A DNA stretch of 64,000 nt from Drosophila miranda (GCF_003369915.1 NC_046674.1:9052001-9116000), one strand, 5' to 3'; shown: positions 1-13,240, counted from the stretch's first letter. Translations and numbers: made by a program. Notes: generated by a model not told the origin, from the sequence alone.

Positions 1-816
1 CCAGCACCACATCCAGACCCACAGCCTCCACGCGACGTCCCCTGACCGCCGTGGAGCGCAGTCGCAGCCGCTACAAGTACCACATGCGGGAACGAGGCAT
101 AGCCGCAGCGGCTGACCCACCGCCACCCCCCGCTGTGATCGCCCCACCAGTAAGCCGCACGCGATATGTGGGCTCGGGGCGATCCACAGCGGGACTGCAG
201 TCCGAAACGGAGGTGGCCAAGCCCGTGGTGGTGCGTAGGGTGGTGGCCCCCAAGGCAGCACAGCCTTCTTCCTCGACGCCGCTCATCATCACGGTGCTGA
301 GTGCCGAGGAGGATACGACGTTGGGGCAGGCAGAAGTGCAGCAGCCAGAGGCAACCACAACCACCAGTACAAGCACCACCACAACGGCGAAACCTACAAC
401 AACAAGCACAACAACCACCCAAGCACCACCACCACCTAGCACCACCACCACCAAGAGAACCACCACGAAAGCACCAACCACAACCACAACAACAACAACA
501 GCAAAGACTACAACCAGCACAACGCCGGGCACCACCTCGAGCACCACCACCATCCATTCCGTCGTTCCAACCACACCGAAGCGAAAGAGCATCATCGAGA
601 AGGACACAGAGCTGATTCGGGCGTTGGGGCCAGCCCTAACGCAAGAGATCAACATCGAGGATCAGAACAATCTCATCATCTTCTGCAACAACACCTCCGA
701 CTGTGGCGCCACGCCGCGCACACCCCACACGCAGCTGTCGCACACCACCGACTCGAGTCCGAAGATACTGCGCACCACAGTGCTGACCTCAGTGCGATCC
801 ACAGTGCACCCGCGCA

Positions 817-847
<31 letters not shown>

Positions 848-2693
848 CACCACACAGGCAGCACCACCCGCTGATGTCTACATTGGGGTGGTGGAATCCT
901 CCTCGTCGGCCAGCGCCACGCCGCTGGACATTAGCTCCACGATTGTGATTGCCAACGAGCGGGATGTGGATCTGGAGATGCGGCGAATGAATCTCGTGAC
1001 CCTGGTGCTGGTGGCCGTGGGCGTGATACCGCTGGCCGCCATCATCCTCTATCTGGTGCGCAACTATGTGGTGCGTCGCAGGGCCAAGAAGCACGGCGAG
1101 GTCTTTGACGTGTGCATCACGGACCAGCAGCCCATCAGTCCCGTGAAGAAGGTGGACTCCAAGTACCAGTTGGATGAGGAGGAGGACGAGGTGGATCACC
1201 ATCAGCACCATCACCAACAACAACAGCAACAGCAACACCATCATGCGCAACACCAGGCCATGCCCATGTCGCAGGCGTCGCGGGATGCCAACCACAATCG
1301 GTATACGATGGACGACAAGACGTCGCTGGCCAGCGAGTACCAGGACTTTGATCGCAGCAACATTCGCCTGAAGAGCCTCCTGGGCGAGGGCAACTTCGGG
1401 CAGGTGTGGAAGGCGGAGGCGGACGACCTCAGCGGCCACTTTGGGGCCACGCGCATTGTGGCCGTCAAGACGATACGCGCCTGCAGTGCGCAGGTGAGCC
1501 TCAAGGACGAGGCCAACATCATGAGGAAGCTGGGCTCCCATCAGAATGTGGTCACCCTCCTCGGAGCCTGCGTCGAGAGTGGTAAGAATGATCATTGGCA
1601 TTGATGGTTTGATATTAAAGTCGTGTGTTCCGTTCCTTTGCAGAGCCCCACATGCTGATCATGGAGTATGCGATGCGTGGTCGCCTTCTATCGCTCTTGA
1701 GGGCAGCTCGGAGTGCCACGAACATCCTGCCCGCCTCAGTGCCAGGTGGACGTAGTCTGGCTCCACTCTCTCCGCGAACCCTGGCGGGCTTTGCCCTGGA
1801 CATTGCCTGCGGCATGGAGTACATAGCAGGGCGAAGGGTAAGACCAATCAATCAATCGTCAAGTGGCCAAGTCCAAGCCAATGCTAATACCCTCCCTCAT
1901 TCCACAGATTGTTCATCGAGATCTGGCCGCTCGAAATGTGCTCCTCGATCACAATGGCATGTGCAAGATTTGTGATTTTGGCATGTCCATTGACCTGGAT
2001 GCGGAGCGCATGCGCAAGGAGCAGGAGAAGAATGCGGCCAACGATATACTGCGCAGCAATGCTCTGAAGTTCAAGTTTGACTTTGGCAGTCGCTACATCC
2101 TGCAGCACTGGCAGCACACCTTCGGCCAGGGACAGAGTAACGGACACTGCTCGAAGGAGCATCATCACTCCCATGGCGGCCACGACACGATTGGCAAGCG
2201 CCACGCTCTGCCCATTAGATGGATGGCGCCCGAGAGCCTGCAGTATCACATGTTCACCACAGAAACGGACATCTGGGCCTTTGGCATTGTCCTTTGGGAG
2301 ATTGCCACATTGGGTATGTGTAACGCGAACGGAAATATCTTTAAGGGAAGTTTTGTAATGCTTAACCTTTACATTTGTACAGGCTCCACGCCGTACTCCC
2401 AGCAGACGGGCCGCGAAGTGATACGCCGGGTGCCGCAGGGTCTGCGTCCCGAGCTGCCCAAGGAGAGCCGCCATGAGTTCTACAACCTGATGTCCCGCTG
2501 CTGGCACAAGGATCCGCACATGCGCCCATCGTTCGCCCAGTCCCGGCTGGAAATCACCCGATCGCTGCACAAATGGGTCGACGACGACTCGGCCGCCTCC
2601 GACTACATGGACGTGAGCGGCTTCAGCGAGGATCTCGAGCATGGTGTGGTGTACTTCAACCATCGCATCTCGGAGTTTGAATGCGAAATATGA
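1..2693 (+). CDS. Tie: Tie-like receptor tyrosine kinase, 3' part (5' end outside window)
   Basis: Four coding exons: <1-1581, 1644-1837, 1908-2313 and 2383-2693, joined by GT..AG introns of 62-70 bases that keep the frame. The first exon encodes a Thr/Pro-rich, mucin-like extracellular stalk (about 350-560), a single membrane-spanning segment (about 990-1060) followed by an RRRAKK stop-transfer, a His/Gln-rich juxtamembrane part, and the start of a kinase domain with GEGNFG loop and VAVK lysine. Exon 3 holds HRDLAARN and DFG, exon 3 also PIRWMAPES. All catalytic landmarks are present, so an active kinase is expected. The stretch between DFG and APE is about 60 residues longer than in most kinases. 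Identity as Tie rests on the RTK type, the NT1 neighbour and recall of the fly gene; the diagnostic N-terminal ectodomain is not in the window. Poly(A) signals lie at 3215, 3240 and 3248. Confidence 0.8.
355..560 (+). repeat. ACC/ACA-rich microsatellite coding poly-Thr stalk
   Basis: Short ACC and ACA runs encode long threonine tracts with interspersed Pro, Lys and Ala in the extracellular part of the kinase. This composition is typical of O-glycosylated stalks; glycosylation itself is inference. Confidence 0.75.
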
Positions 2694-3255
2694 CGCTGAC
2701 TGAATCACCCCATCCTCCAGCATTCCCAAAAGTACATCCCCCCCCCACCAGCATCTCATCTCATCCCACAACTCGTCCACCGGCACCACCACATCTCTAT
2801 CTCTCTGTCCCTTAATCGATTCGAAATTCTCTTAATTTTTGGCGTGCTTGTCCGAGCAGTATTATTTGTATTTTACGAGTACCTATATATATTTGATCAC
2901 CCATTTCCTTTCCATTTCCGGAGAGTTTTTTTCATTGTAAATATATATGTATATTTTTTGTTTGAAAAGTTTAAGATTTATGATTAATGAATGGCGCTGC
3001 TACCTATGCCTAGTTTAATGCGAGAGTATTCGTCACTTAGTTCTTCTAGTCTGTATCTAAAAAATCCCATCTTCAAGTTGAGCTATTACCGTTATCGTTA
3101 GACTGCACCCCAAGAGAGGAAAGAACCTTAGAACTCCCATCAGTTGTGTAATATGTTTCGTTATTAGGCGTCCATCGCATAGGAACTGTGTAGTTTTTTT
3201 TTAAAATAAAATTATATATTATAGCTATAGAATTGTACAAATAAATTAATAAAAC
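2694..3255 (+). other. 3' UTR of the Tie-like kinase
   Basis: Non-coding, AT-rich toward its end, with AATAAA at 3215-3220, 3240-3245 and 3248-3253. No other gene is seen in it. Confidence 0.65.
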
Positions 3256-6050
3256 ACGAAATATAATTATGATTATTACACCAGTTGTTGTATTTTGTTT
3301 TCTTAAAATTCAATTCAAATGATCACCTGCCTATTGGAGCCCTGATTAGAGCCCTGCTTGAAGCCAAAGTGTTCATAAAATCATGGCTATACTCATGCTT
3401 CTTTAATGGTTTCGTTCGTTACGAATTCTGCCTTCAGGACTTACAGGCAGATGGAAAAGCAAAACACCAGCATGTTGTGTTTCTATCAGAAAATCAAATG
3501 GAGAGTGAGCGCGAAAAAAAAAACGAAATTTTTGCTCCTGAGAGGGAAAAAAAGGCGAGTTCCTTTTGGGCGAGCGAGACGCTGATTCTAATTGACCAAA
3601 CGAAGAGAATACCGAATCGATTCGGTTGTCTGCAGGGCATTTAACGCCATTTTTAACGGTACTCTCAGAAGCTTTATATTCCCAAAACCAGCTTGAAAGA
3701 CAAATCTCTGTAAACATTGAGTTGCCTTTAAAATCTGCACATAATAAATGATAAGCCAATGATCCTATAACCTATAATACAGTATATAGAATTACTAAAC
3801 ATTCTTTATTATTAAAAATTCCACATTTTTAAGCGCTTTCCGCTTCGAGTGCAAAAAATAAATGCACGTCGCACGTCGTACGTTGAATACCCCTCATGGA
3901 TAATTATTCTAGTGTAAAGAAGATTATGAAATATATTATGGTTGTTTACATATATATTAGTATATTCTACATTTAACATTTAATAAGTATCTAAATGTTA
4001 TACAAAATAAGTTATTTTAAATAACACTTTTTTGTTAGTGTGGGGCAAGCGTCTTCAAAAAGTGTCATAATACTAAAGAAAAGGGTATATTTCGACGGCA
4101 GCCAGGCAATGCCAAAAAGGCGTGTAAGCTCGTTGCTCGTCTATCACAGAAATGTATGGGCGTCTCTTACTATTTACATTGTCTTTGGTCGAACTGGGAA
4201 CTCCCAGAGCCGAACCTTGGGTTTGAATCTATATATACTGTATGGTTGGATTGTTTTATATTTATAAAAAAATCTGGCAACATTGGTCTGTTAAGTTTTC
4301 TACTGTTTCCATACATCCGGCAACTCTGCTGCAAGTTTTTGTTCGGTTCACTCAAAAGATTTCAATGGAGTGCGCGGTTTATTTAAAGTTGTATCAATGC
4401 AAAGAGATGCTTAAGTAGCCAGAAGTATTCCAAAATAGGTAGGGTAGGAAAATATACAAACTGAATGCCTAACTGCGATGATCATTTGGGGTGTAAATTT
4501 GAAAAATCGTAAGCACTATTCAGTATTGGACTTCAAAGATATAGAGTGATGCATAGCTTGGTATATTTTTCAAGTATTTTTCAGCATAAAGCCTTGTTCA
4601 GCATCTTTAACATATCTCATCCACATCGAACGTATTCAAATTCGAGTATCTAAAAGAAAACCTTGATGAGCTGGGAAAACTGGAGTGGGTTTTTATGGGC
4701 TCCAGTTTAAAACGTGTATTTACGCATAAACACCTCCGTATTAGTCCATATTTGGAATACTGGTGTCATACTAAACTGCATAATGTGGTGGGAAAACAAT
4801 GCCCATCTTTTTCAATGTCAAAGTTCTTTTGCTTACCCAATCAAATGGGATGGACAAAAGGTCAACCACTCCGCGGTGGTCAGTGTGTCCACTCCTCAAC
4901 CGGAACACCAACAGCGCAGAGGAAATAAAAATAAAAAATTTAATGTGCAAATTAGCCAAATGCATGCGGTCGGAGCCGATGGCGGAAAGATCTATGCTCG
5001 TATGCAAAAACGGTGAGTGGAGAGAAGTGGAGGCTGGCTGATGGCTGATGGCTGATGGCTGCTGGGTGCAGCTGGAAGCGACAGTTTGGACGCGGACCGG
5101 CCCCCCCCAGTCGACTGATTGATGACGCTGCAATAAAGCACACGGCCAACGATGCGGTAATGCCTCCAAATGGACATTAAGATAAAATGCGTTTAAGACT
5201 GGAACGCATTGCGTGTGAAATGAAAATCCGAGCCAAAGCCAAAGCCGTTTTGGCGCTGTGATTACCAACGAAAGTGTGAAGAAAATGCTCTCCACAAAGT
5301 GGCAATTGAAAGTGCCACAGTTGGAACCTGCCTGCCCTGCAGCACGTTGCTGCTGGATGGTTAATAACTTTAAGCCAATGATGAAGAAATAACAATAAAG
5401 CGCACAGCAGCGAAACGACAATGGCCATTACTAGACGCAGAGGCACTGGCCGCAGTGGCAGTGGCAGTGCCAGAAAGGACAGTGGCATACAATTTCCGTA
5501 GGAAATGTTTGCCCAGTTTTCTTTTGTTTTCACATTCTCCTTTAATGTTTCGTGTGTGCTTGTGCCACTGTGCAAGCTGTGGCGCCTCTGACCAAAAGGC
5601 GGAGGCGCTAACAGCCTGCCCAAAGCTGCCATCGAGGGCCGAGAGCTTTTGGAAAACGAAAGTGCCTGCCTGCCTGCCTGCCTGCCGTTGGCTGTGAAAT
5701 TAATTTTCCTTGACCCCCGGACGGTTTAGTGGGCTCCTCCGTGAAGTGGCCAAAATGTTTTGGCCACGGCTAATGAAGCCAATAGAAAGCCGTTTAAATA
5801 CATAAATTTTTGCCTGCTTCCGTTTACGGCCATTTGCTTCCTGACCCACTCCGAATGGTTTGCCAAAAATAAAACAAATGACTTAAGACACGAACTTGGC
5901 GAGTGAGTATTTGGCTACCTGATGGATCGGTTTAGTTTCCGCATAATACCCGCACCTATGCCAGAGAAATGCAAATCGAAGCCAGCTAACGGTTCAATGA
6001 ACTGCTGCGAACCTGCAGAAAGAAAAGCAATTAGCCGAAAGACATTTTCA
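3256..6050. other. Intergenic spacer between Tie and NT1
   Basis: No convincing gene. 3900-4680 is AT-rich and looks like old repeat material, with two copies of a CTGGCAAC/CCGGCAAC-type motif near 4275 and 4317. 5030-5700 is GC-richer with short tandem words (for example TGATGGC near 5040 and TGCC near 5665-5685). Open frames here are short and lack splice or start support. Confidence 0.5.
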
Positions 6051-9004
6051 ATGCACAAAACACGTCCCTGTCCCGGTCCAGAACGTTCACAGAGCTGGCA
6101 GCATGGCCAGCAGCAGCAGAAGCGAGGCAGCAGCACAGCAGAAGCAGCAGCAGCAGCAGAAAGCCGCAGCAGCAGCAGAAAGCCGCAGCTGAGGCAGGCA
6201 GCAGGCAGCAGTCAGCAATATCAGTCTGCGGCGAGTGTTGAAAGCGCTAAGACATAGCAAGCGGAAGAAGCAGGCCAGGCCGTAAACCAGCCCAAGCGAA
6301 GAAGGTGAATGCCGAGCAGCCATCAGACATCAGACATCAGCCGTCAAGAAGTGTGGCAAAGTAGAAAATCTGTTAATTAAGGCGCCTGTGAAAAGTGTGA
6401 AAAAATCAGCAGCATTCGAACAGAAAATCAGCGAAACGGAAGAGCAAATCCATAGAAAAGTGAAAATTATTTTTTTTAAGTGGAGTAAAAACAGTGGTTC
6501 TGCCGCTTGCAACAGGAAATAGCAGCAGGAGAATCGGAGGCGATCAGAGCAGTGTGAGGCGGCAGAGAGTGGACCAGAACAGGAGTGGACCCAATCTGAG
6601 GTGATTTCTTGAGGCTCAGTCTCTTGCTTTATAAATTAATCATAAAATCGAAAAGAGAAGAAAACGGAACAAAATCGAAATTCGAATTTTAAAATACGTT
6701 TATTTCTTTTTTTTTTATTTTCTTTTTGTGCGTATGTGTGTGTGTGTTTTAGCCAAATATGTGAAATGGAAACAACTTTCTAAATGGTAAAAATACAAAA
6801 AACACTCCACAGACCGACCGACCAGCGACGCACAAAAATTTGAATTCTTTTTATTCTTTACGCCCGAGGAAATTGTGTCAGTCCGACCGAGCTGTTTAAG
6901 GCGTAAGGTGTGTGTGCGTGTGTGTTTATTAATGGGAGTGACTGTGTGCGTGTGCGTGTGCGTGTGCGTGTACGTGTGCCTGCAGCCCGGTCCCAAAGCG
7001 CTGAGGTTTGTGTCTTAAGTCTTTCGTTTAGGGCCCCGCCAAATCGGTTTCGATTGTGATGACAGATCAGAGCGCAGTAGATATTGATTCTTGATTGGCT
7101 TCGTTGGCGGTGTTCGGTTGGCGGTGGCCCGACGCGTCTCTGGTTAGTGGTTCAGCGGGTTCGCTTACTAGGTTAGTCGGTTAGCACCTAGTTCTGCTTA
7201 GAGTCTGCTTAGTGTAGGATTCTCTTGGAGATTGTCAGTGCGACGACTTTCTTGCGTTGCTTCTGCCTGCCATTTGCTGCGCTTTAATTCGTTTTCTTCA
7301 ATTTTTGTTGTGGCTTACTCTATCTGTGGCTGGTTTCTGGCCCCGTTTCGTTTGTCTGAGCAAACGCACGCAAATTACAGCCTAATTAATGTGGCCCAAA
7401 GAATTCGCAGAAGAGAAATGGCATGCAACGTACGAGTTGCAGCTGCACCAGCCGCAGCAGCCGCAGCAGCATCTTCATCTGCAACTCCCACTCTTAGCTA
7501 ATTCCCATTGAAGCTGCCATTCCATTGGCATTTACAATTTGTACTTACTTTCTTGGCGAAGAAGCACCCACGCCAAATTGCTGGGATGCGATGCCTGGGA
7601 ACGGCGAAATAATGGCCGCCATTTGTTCGTACACATCGTACATATATGGGAACAAAGCGGCGACTTATTGGCTTAATTTGATTTATCGCATCGCTGCACT
7701 TTCCCAGCCATGGGCCGTATGCAAAGGCTGTACACCGAAAACCAGAAGCACTCGCTCGCCTCCTCGCGCGCGCCTCCTCCATTAGCAGAGCGCCCGATGA
7801 TGGGTCTTCTCTGTGCAGGTGTGCGAAATAAATTAAACGGCAGCATCCTCACGTTCGTGCCACAAGTTTTGCTCATCATTTCATTCAATTATTTGTTTGG
7901 CTTGACTGCTTGAAGGCCCGACTGCCTCCTGGCTGCTTGGGTGCTTGGGTGCTTGGGTGCCTGCATCTTGGGCCCAGACAAAGCCTGAAAAAAACAAACG
8001 AATCTCTCGCCAATCTTTTAACCCACGTCTGCCGTCACAAGTTTCCAAATGCTGGCTGCCTTTGGCCTGGCTGCGGTCTGGCCTTGGCTGCCTTTTCTAA
8101 ACTGTCAACTGCTGCGGTTGTGGCAGTGGCAGTGGCAGTGCCGAATTTTCACTTTTCATCTGCACAAAAGGTCACAGCACCTCCAGCATCTATCCAGCAG
8201 CCATCGATGCAGCTGCAGGAGCTGGGAGACCGTTTTTCCGCTTGGGAGTAGTTAGCTATGGGCTATGGAAAGAAGAAAGACTTTCCATCGTAGATATTTG
8301 CATTGAGACAAGAAGAGAAAACTAAAGCAAAAGCTCAAGCTTACATGTTAAGGGAAATGTCTTTATTCAAATGATGAAGCCCCCCCCCCCCCCCCCCCCC
8401 CACCACAACATATCAATCACACGACCTTTTAGCGTGGCTTATTACCGCAAAAGACGAGTCATAAACCGCCCCCTGCCCTCTGCCGTCTGAAAACATCAGT
8501 GGCAACAACCGGAGCAACAGTTATAGAGGTGGTTCCAGGTGCTTCACGCCTTGTTGGGCAGTCAGCAAATGTGTCTCGAAGTGAGCGATGAGATGATGAT
8601 GACTGAGTGTGTGCGATTACCTAAAAGCCATGGCCATAGCTAAAGAGTCAGAGAGTCAGGCTGCTGTAATAGCCAGGCCAAGACGATGATGGCTCCCCTC
8701 CCCCTCCATCCATAATAGTCTTTTATGCTCATGTTAATGACTTTTACTTTCAAAGGAAAGCCAAACAACAACAACAAAAAGCCAACATTTCTAACAAAAC
8801 AAAAACACAAAAACACAAAACTCTAAGAATAACTTGAGGTGGATTTTGAAAGCGTGTGAGTGGCGTTGGAGCTGGGCGTTCATAAATAAACAATTAACCA
8901 ACTGTCATTTGTTGTTGTTGTTGTTTTTGTTTTTGGGAAATTAAATGTGCCTTAATAACAGCAACTGACCGCCGCCCCGGCATTAACTTTCGTTTGCTTT
9001 TCAG
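6051..9004 (+). other. Probable 5' non-coding region and first intron(s) of NT1
   Basis: 6050-6700 has the A-rich, AGCAG-rich texture of a fly 5' leader, and 7020-7230 similarly. A strong splice acceptor (pyrimidine tract ending CAG at 9002-9004) precedes the NT1 start codon by 82 bases, so at least one upstream non-coding exon is expected. The exact exon and promoter positions cannot be fixed from sequence. Also present are TG-rich microsatellites around 6728-6745 and 6909-6980. Confidence 0.4.
8380..8401 (+). repeat. Homopolymer of 22 C
   Basis: An uninterrupted C run, by far the longest homopolymer of C or G in the window. Length is likely polymorphic and error-prone in sequencing. Confidence 0.95.
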
Positions 9005-9086
9005 TTTGGCATTTGAGTGAAACAAAAGCCGCATAGCCGCAGAGCCACAGAGCCACAGAGACACGAAAAAACATAAATAAATAAAA

Positions 9087-12000
9087 ATGAAAGCTGGCCG
9101 CGCCTTTGGCTGCCTCTTCTGGGCCCTGCTCTATTGTGTGCTCTACCTGGACCTCGTCCACAGCGATGACGAGCTGCTGGACTTTGACTTTGCGGATGCC
9201 AAGGACCCCACCATCACGGACGACTGGCAGCTGGACGACTTGGAGGAGCAGCAGGCCGAACAGAAGCTAGAGTCGAATATGCTGGACTTCAGTGTGGATC
9301 TGGACGAGCCGGAGCCAGAGAGGCAGATCCCACAGTTCGACTGGCGCGAAAAGGTGCTGCGGAATGCCCTGTCGAAAGCCCTCACCGACGAGGGTCTGCG
9401 CCAGAAGTTCGTCGAGGTGATGCCCATTCTCCGGGTGCTCTCCTCCCAGCAGCGATTGGCTCTCTCGGCTCTCATCTCGGCCCAGATGAATGCCAAACAG
9501 GGACACGATCTGAGATTAGAACAGGTTGGTAAACGCCTTCCCCATTCCCCATGAAAGTCCCCCTCTACCATCTCTCCTTTCGTTTACCTTTGAAGGTCCG
9601 CATGATGTTTGGCAATGACAAGAAGCTCATTCTGCCCATTGTCTACGATCTGGCCAATCTGGTGAAGAGCTCCACCCGCAAGTATCTCAATCTGGGCTCC
9701 GACCTGGCTTCGGCAGCACTCCTTCATACGGCTCCAGTGAAGCGCAAGCAGGATCAGCTGACTGTGGAGGAGTCCCCGCTGAAACGCAGGCAGGATCAGC
9801 TGACTGTGGAGGAGTCCGAGCAGGATGATCATGTGGGCACCATCGATGTCAGTGCCGCACCCACAGAGGATGCCGCCTCTTTGGAGGATTTCTTCGAAGA
9901 GATGCAATCCGATGTGCTCGATCCGCAGATGATCAATGAGGCCCTGCAGTCGGCGGATATGAAGAGGAACTCCTCGAGCAAGGATGCAAGGAGCAGGGTG
10001 CGACGATCGGCCAATGAGTTTGTCCACAAACTGACCCGCTCCGTGCCCGTTTCGGTGACAGAGCAACAGCTCCTGGGGGGCATAGCAGGACGCACCATCC
10101 GCCTGAACACGACCTCTTTTCAGCAGCCCAGCAGCGGCGCCAATAATCAGTCCTATGTGGAGATCGAGGATCTCGCGTTTGCCGGTCTCAATGGCACGGA
10201 TGTGATTCCCCTGAACGCCGATGAGCGCTTGGATCTGCAGCGAAACAGCGCCGAGGAGCCGTTGCCGGAGGAGCCACTGCCGAGTCCAGAAGAACTGATT
10301 GCCGGTCCGCGGTACCGTCTGGGCAAGCGGCCACATCCTGGCCAGAAGTCGGCGGCGCCCGTCAAACGAAAGAGGGTACAGAGCGGGTCTCGGGGCAGGC
10401 CCAAGACCTCGGCCAGCTCCCACAAGCCACTGGTGGTGCCGCCGGCGGTGGCGCAACGAAAATGCGAACGCTTCACCAGCAACATGTGCATCCGCACCGA
10501 TGACTATCCGCTGTAAGATCCGATCCCTGTAGCTAGTTGGTGCTCGGTGCCGATCCTGGTCAAGGTCCTACTCTTAGTCTTTAGTTTAGTGAATATATTA
10601 GTCTAAAACAAAATAAAAACAATAATTTATGGAACTCCCCCCACGCCTGAATATGATCCCTTATGCACTTATGCTTACGTTTACGTTTACGGTTACGGTT
10701 CGGTTCGGTTCGGTTCGGTGGTATCTGCAGATAAATTCTTATAAAAAACCCAAAATTCCAACAGCGAACAGATCATGGGCAGCATACGGCGGCACAAGAA
10801 CGCCATGTCCGCTCTTCTGGCCGAGTTCTACGACAAACCCAACAACAATCTGGAGTTAAGCGAGGATTTCGATGACTTCAGCCTCACGAAGAAGCGGTAA
10901 GTGGCGTCTCCGAGAGCTCTCTAATGGTATTAATCTCTTTCTGGTCTCCGAACAGGCGAGAGGACGAGGGCAACAGTGCCGGTGGCATGTGCCTGAGCGT
11001 GGTGCGTTACGCCCGACCGCAGAAGGCCAAGTCCGCTTCCGGGGAGTGGAAGTACATCGTGAACACGGGCCAGCACACCCAAACTCTGAGACTGGAGAAG
11101 TGCAGGTAAGCTGGAAGGAACTGTGTATGTATCAGTGGAGACTACCATCTCAACACTCTTCTCCCTGCAGCAATCCTGGGGAGAGCTGCTCGTACTTGGC
11201 GCAGACATACCGCTCGCACTGTTCGCAGGTCTACAACTACCATCGTCTGCTCAGCTGGGACAAGGTGCGGGGCCTGCATGTGGACATCTTTAAGGTGCCC
11301 ACCTGCTGCTCCTGCCAGGTGGATGGCTATCGCCAGCAGTTCCCGCCTCTGTCCTCCATCCAGGCCAAGGACTACTCGCCGCTGGCCAACTTTAAGCCGG
11401 AGAGTGTCGGCTCGAATGGCTACAGCACCATCAATGAGGAGGACCTGGACTATGCCGAGGACAGCGAAGAGGATGAGCTGGGTCTGGGCCTGCGCTATCC
11501 GACCTTCAACGGGCGCGACACCAACGAACTGTATGCCGGCAGCAAGAAGATGCGCGCCTCGACCAGCGTGGGCCCGTATCTGAGTCCGCCCGATGACGAT
11601 GTCGAGGAGGATCCACGGTACGGTGGCATTGGCAGTGGCTACAAGAGTAGCCACCACAACCACAAGGGTGGAGCCGGTGCTAGCTCGAAGAAATATTACA
11701 GCCAGGCGAGCCGACGCCGGCCGCATCAGCAGCAGCAGCAGAATGAGGCGCGAGTGGACTTGGATTTGGCGCCAAGTGAGATGCACACCGACCAAGAGGT
11801 AAACGTAAACCCATTTGCTGGCCCAGTGCTCAGTGCTGGGGAGAAGCCCATCCAGCGTCTGCCCATCAATCGCAAGCGTATTTATACCTCCACCCACCCC
11901 AACACAGCAGCCGCCGCAACCGCCGCAACTTCAGCAGCAGCATCATCATCTGCATCATCTGCATCGTCCGCTGGAGGAGTCCGGCTTCGCTTACCACAGA

Positions 12001-12929
12001 CCACAAGCCTACCAGCCCGAACAGGAACCGCTGCCATCATCAGCTCCCATTCCAGTGGCTCCAGTGCCCATCATGCCACCCATGCCCATCAAGCAGCCGC
12101 AGCAGCCGCCGCAGCATTCCCTGCTGCATCCTCAACAGCTGCGACATCTCAGCCTGCCTTCAACCAGCGCAACCACCACCTCGGTGGGGGCGGGGGCGGG
12201 GGCAGTGGTGGGAAGTCGCGACCCCGCTTCTATGCACCCCCAGCGACCACGCCCCTGGCAGTCGCACCAATCCCAATCTCAGTGGCAGCCAGCCAGCCAG
12301 CGTCGCCTCTTCCGACCGAGCGCACCACACAGCATCAGCAACAGCAACAGCAACAGCAACGGCAACAGCAGGGCCACCAGCAGCAGCATCAGTCGACGCC
12401 ACTACCACAGCCGCCGGCCTCCGTCTACCATGTGAACTCCATTTACACGAGCAGCGGCGGGAGTAGCAGCAGCGTCGATGGTGCCTCGGCTGGGCCAAGT
12501 AACGGCACCAAGCGCATCAACTACAACTACCATCCCATCATAGACTTCTTCGAGAAGAGCAGCAGGAGGGCAGAGCAGACATTGGCAGTGACTCCCGGAG
12601 GATTAGGATTAGGACTAGGAGACTACGATATGGAGGAGTCACGTCTGATGGAGCAGCGTGTCCGTCCAGCTGCGGGCATGGGCATGGGCATTGGCATCGG
12701 CATGGGCACAGGCACAGGCACTGGCACTGGCATGGCCACTGGAGTCTTTCAGCATCCCATTCCGATTCCCACAACCTCCCATGAGCGTCGCATGGGCTTT
12801 GGTGCTGGTGGTGCTGGTGGTGCTGGTGGCGTGGTGGGTGGTCTCGGTGGTGCTGGTGCTGGTTTGGGTGGCGGCCGGCAGGGCTTTGCCAATGACAATG
12901 CCTGGCAGCCCATGGTTGTGGCGCCCTAG
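9087..12929 (+). CDS. NT1: Neurotrophin 1 / Spatzle 2, secreted cystine-knot ligand of Toll-family receptors
   Basis: Coding exons: 9087-9524, 9596-10512, 10765-10896, 10956-11105 and 11171-12929. All junctions are GT..AG and in phase. The start ATG is followed by a hydrophobic signal peptide (about residues 1-26). A long acidic pro-region follows, then a basic KKRR stretch spanning exons 3 and 4, and a cystine knot (about residues 496-590) whose Cys pattern (GGMC, LEKC, GESC, SHC, VPTCCSC) is that of fly neurotrophins. Known biology: NT1 is cleaved from its pro-domain and signals through Toll-family receptors in the nervous system. After the knot comes a long low-complexity extension with poly-Gln, poly-Gly and Gly-Met/Gly-Thr dipeptide runs. 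The full read gives about 1131 residues, which I recall is longer than the melanogaster protein. Reading frame in 11800-12350 is uncertain (see findings). Poly(A) signal at 13223. Confidence 0.9.
12330..12400 (+). repeat. CAA/CAG repeat coding poly-Gln in NT1
   Basis: Runs of CAR codons with single interruptions encode glutamine tracts in the NT1 C-terminal extension. Such tracts are prone to length change. Confidence 0.8.
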
Positions 12930-13240
12930 TATACATAAGTCGCATGATTCCGCCCCTGCCTCCAACTCGAAATCCCACTACCCCTCCTCTAACGTATTAA
13001 CAGCGCCGAACCGTGTGCTCGTCTGCCGCTCTCTTGCCCCTCTCCTAGGCTCCAGGAAGAGCATAATCAAGTAGTTGTCTAATCTCCACTCCCCCCATGC
13101 CACCCCCCCTTCTAATGTTTAACCATCTATGTTTATCTATTTATTTATTTATTTTGTAGTGTGTAGTGAAAAAAAAGGAGGAAGAAAGACCTATTTTCGG
13201 GGATCGTCGCAAGAGTTTTAGCAATAAAATATAATTTATT
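12930..13240 (+). other. 3' UTR of NT1
   Basis: Non-coding sequence after the NT1 stop, ending near the AATAAA at 13223-13228. Confidence 0.6.

Noticed and set aside
71-655. Minus-strand Val-rich frame opposite the Tie stalk
   Set aside because: Complement of ACC/ACA threonine codons gives GGT/TGT/GTT runs; it is an artefact of the microsatellite.
4195-4235. GGGTTTGAATC, resembling a tRNA T-loop
   Set aside because: No matching acceptor stem, anticodon arm or A box upstream.
4771-5632. Overlapping minus-strand frames of 150-216 codons
   Set aside because: No signal peptide, no promoter, and composition follows local GC content and tandem words.
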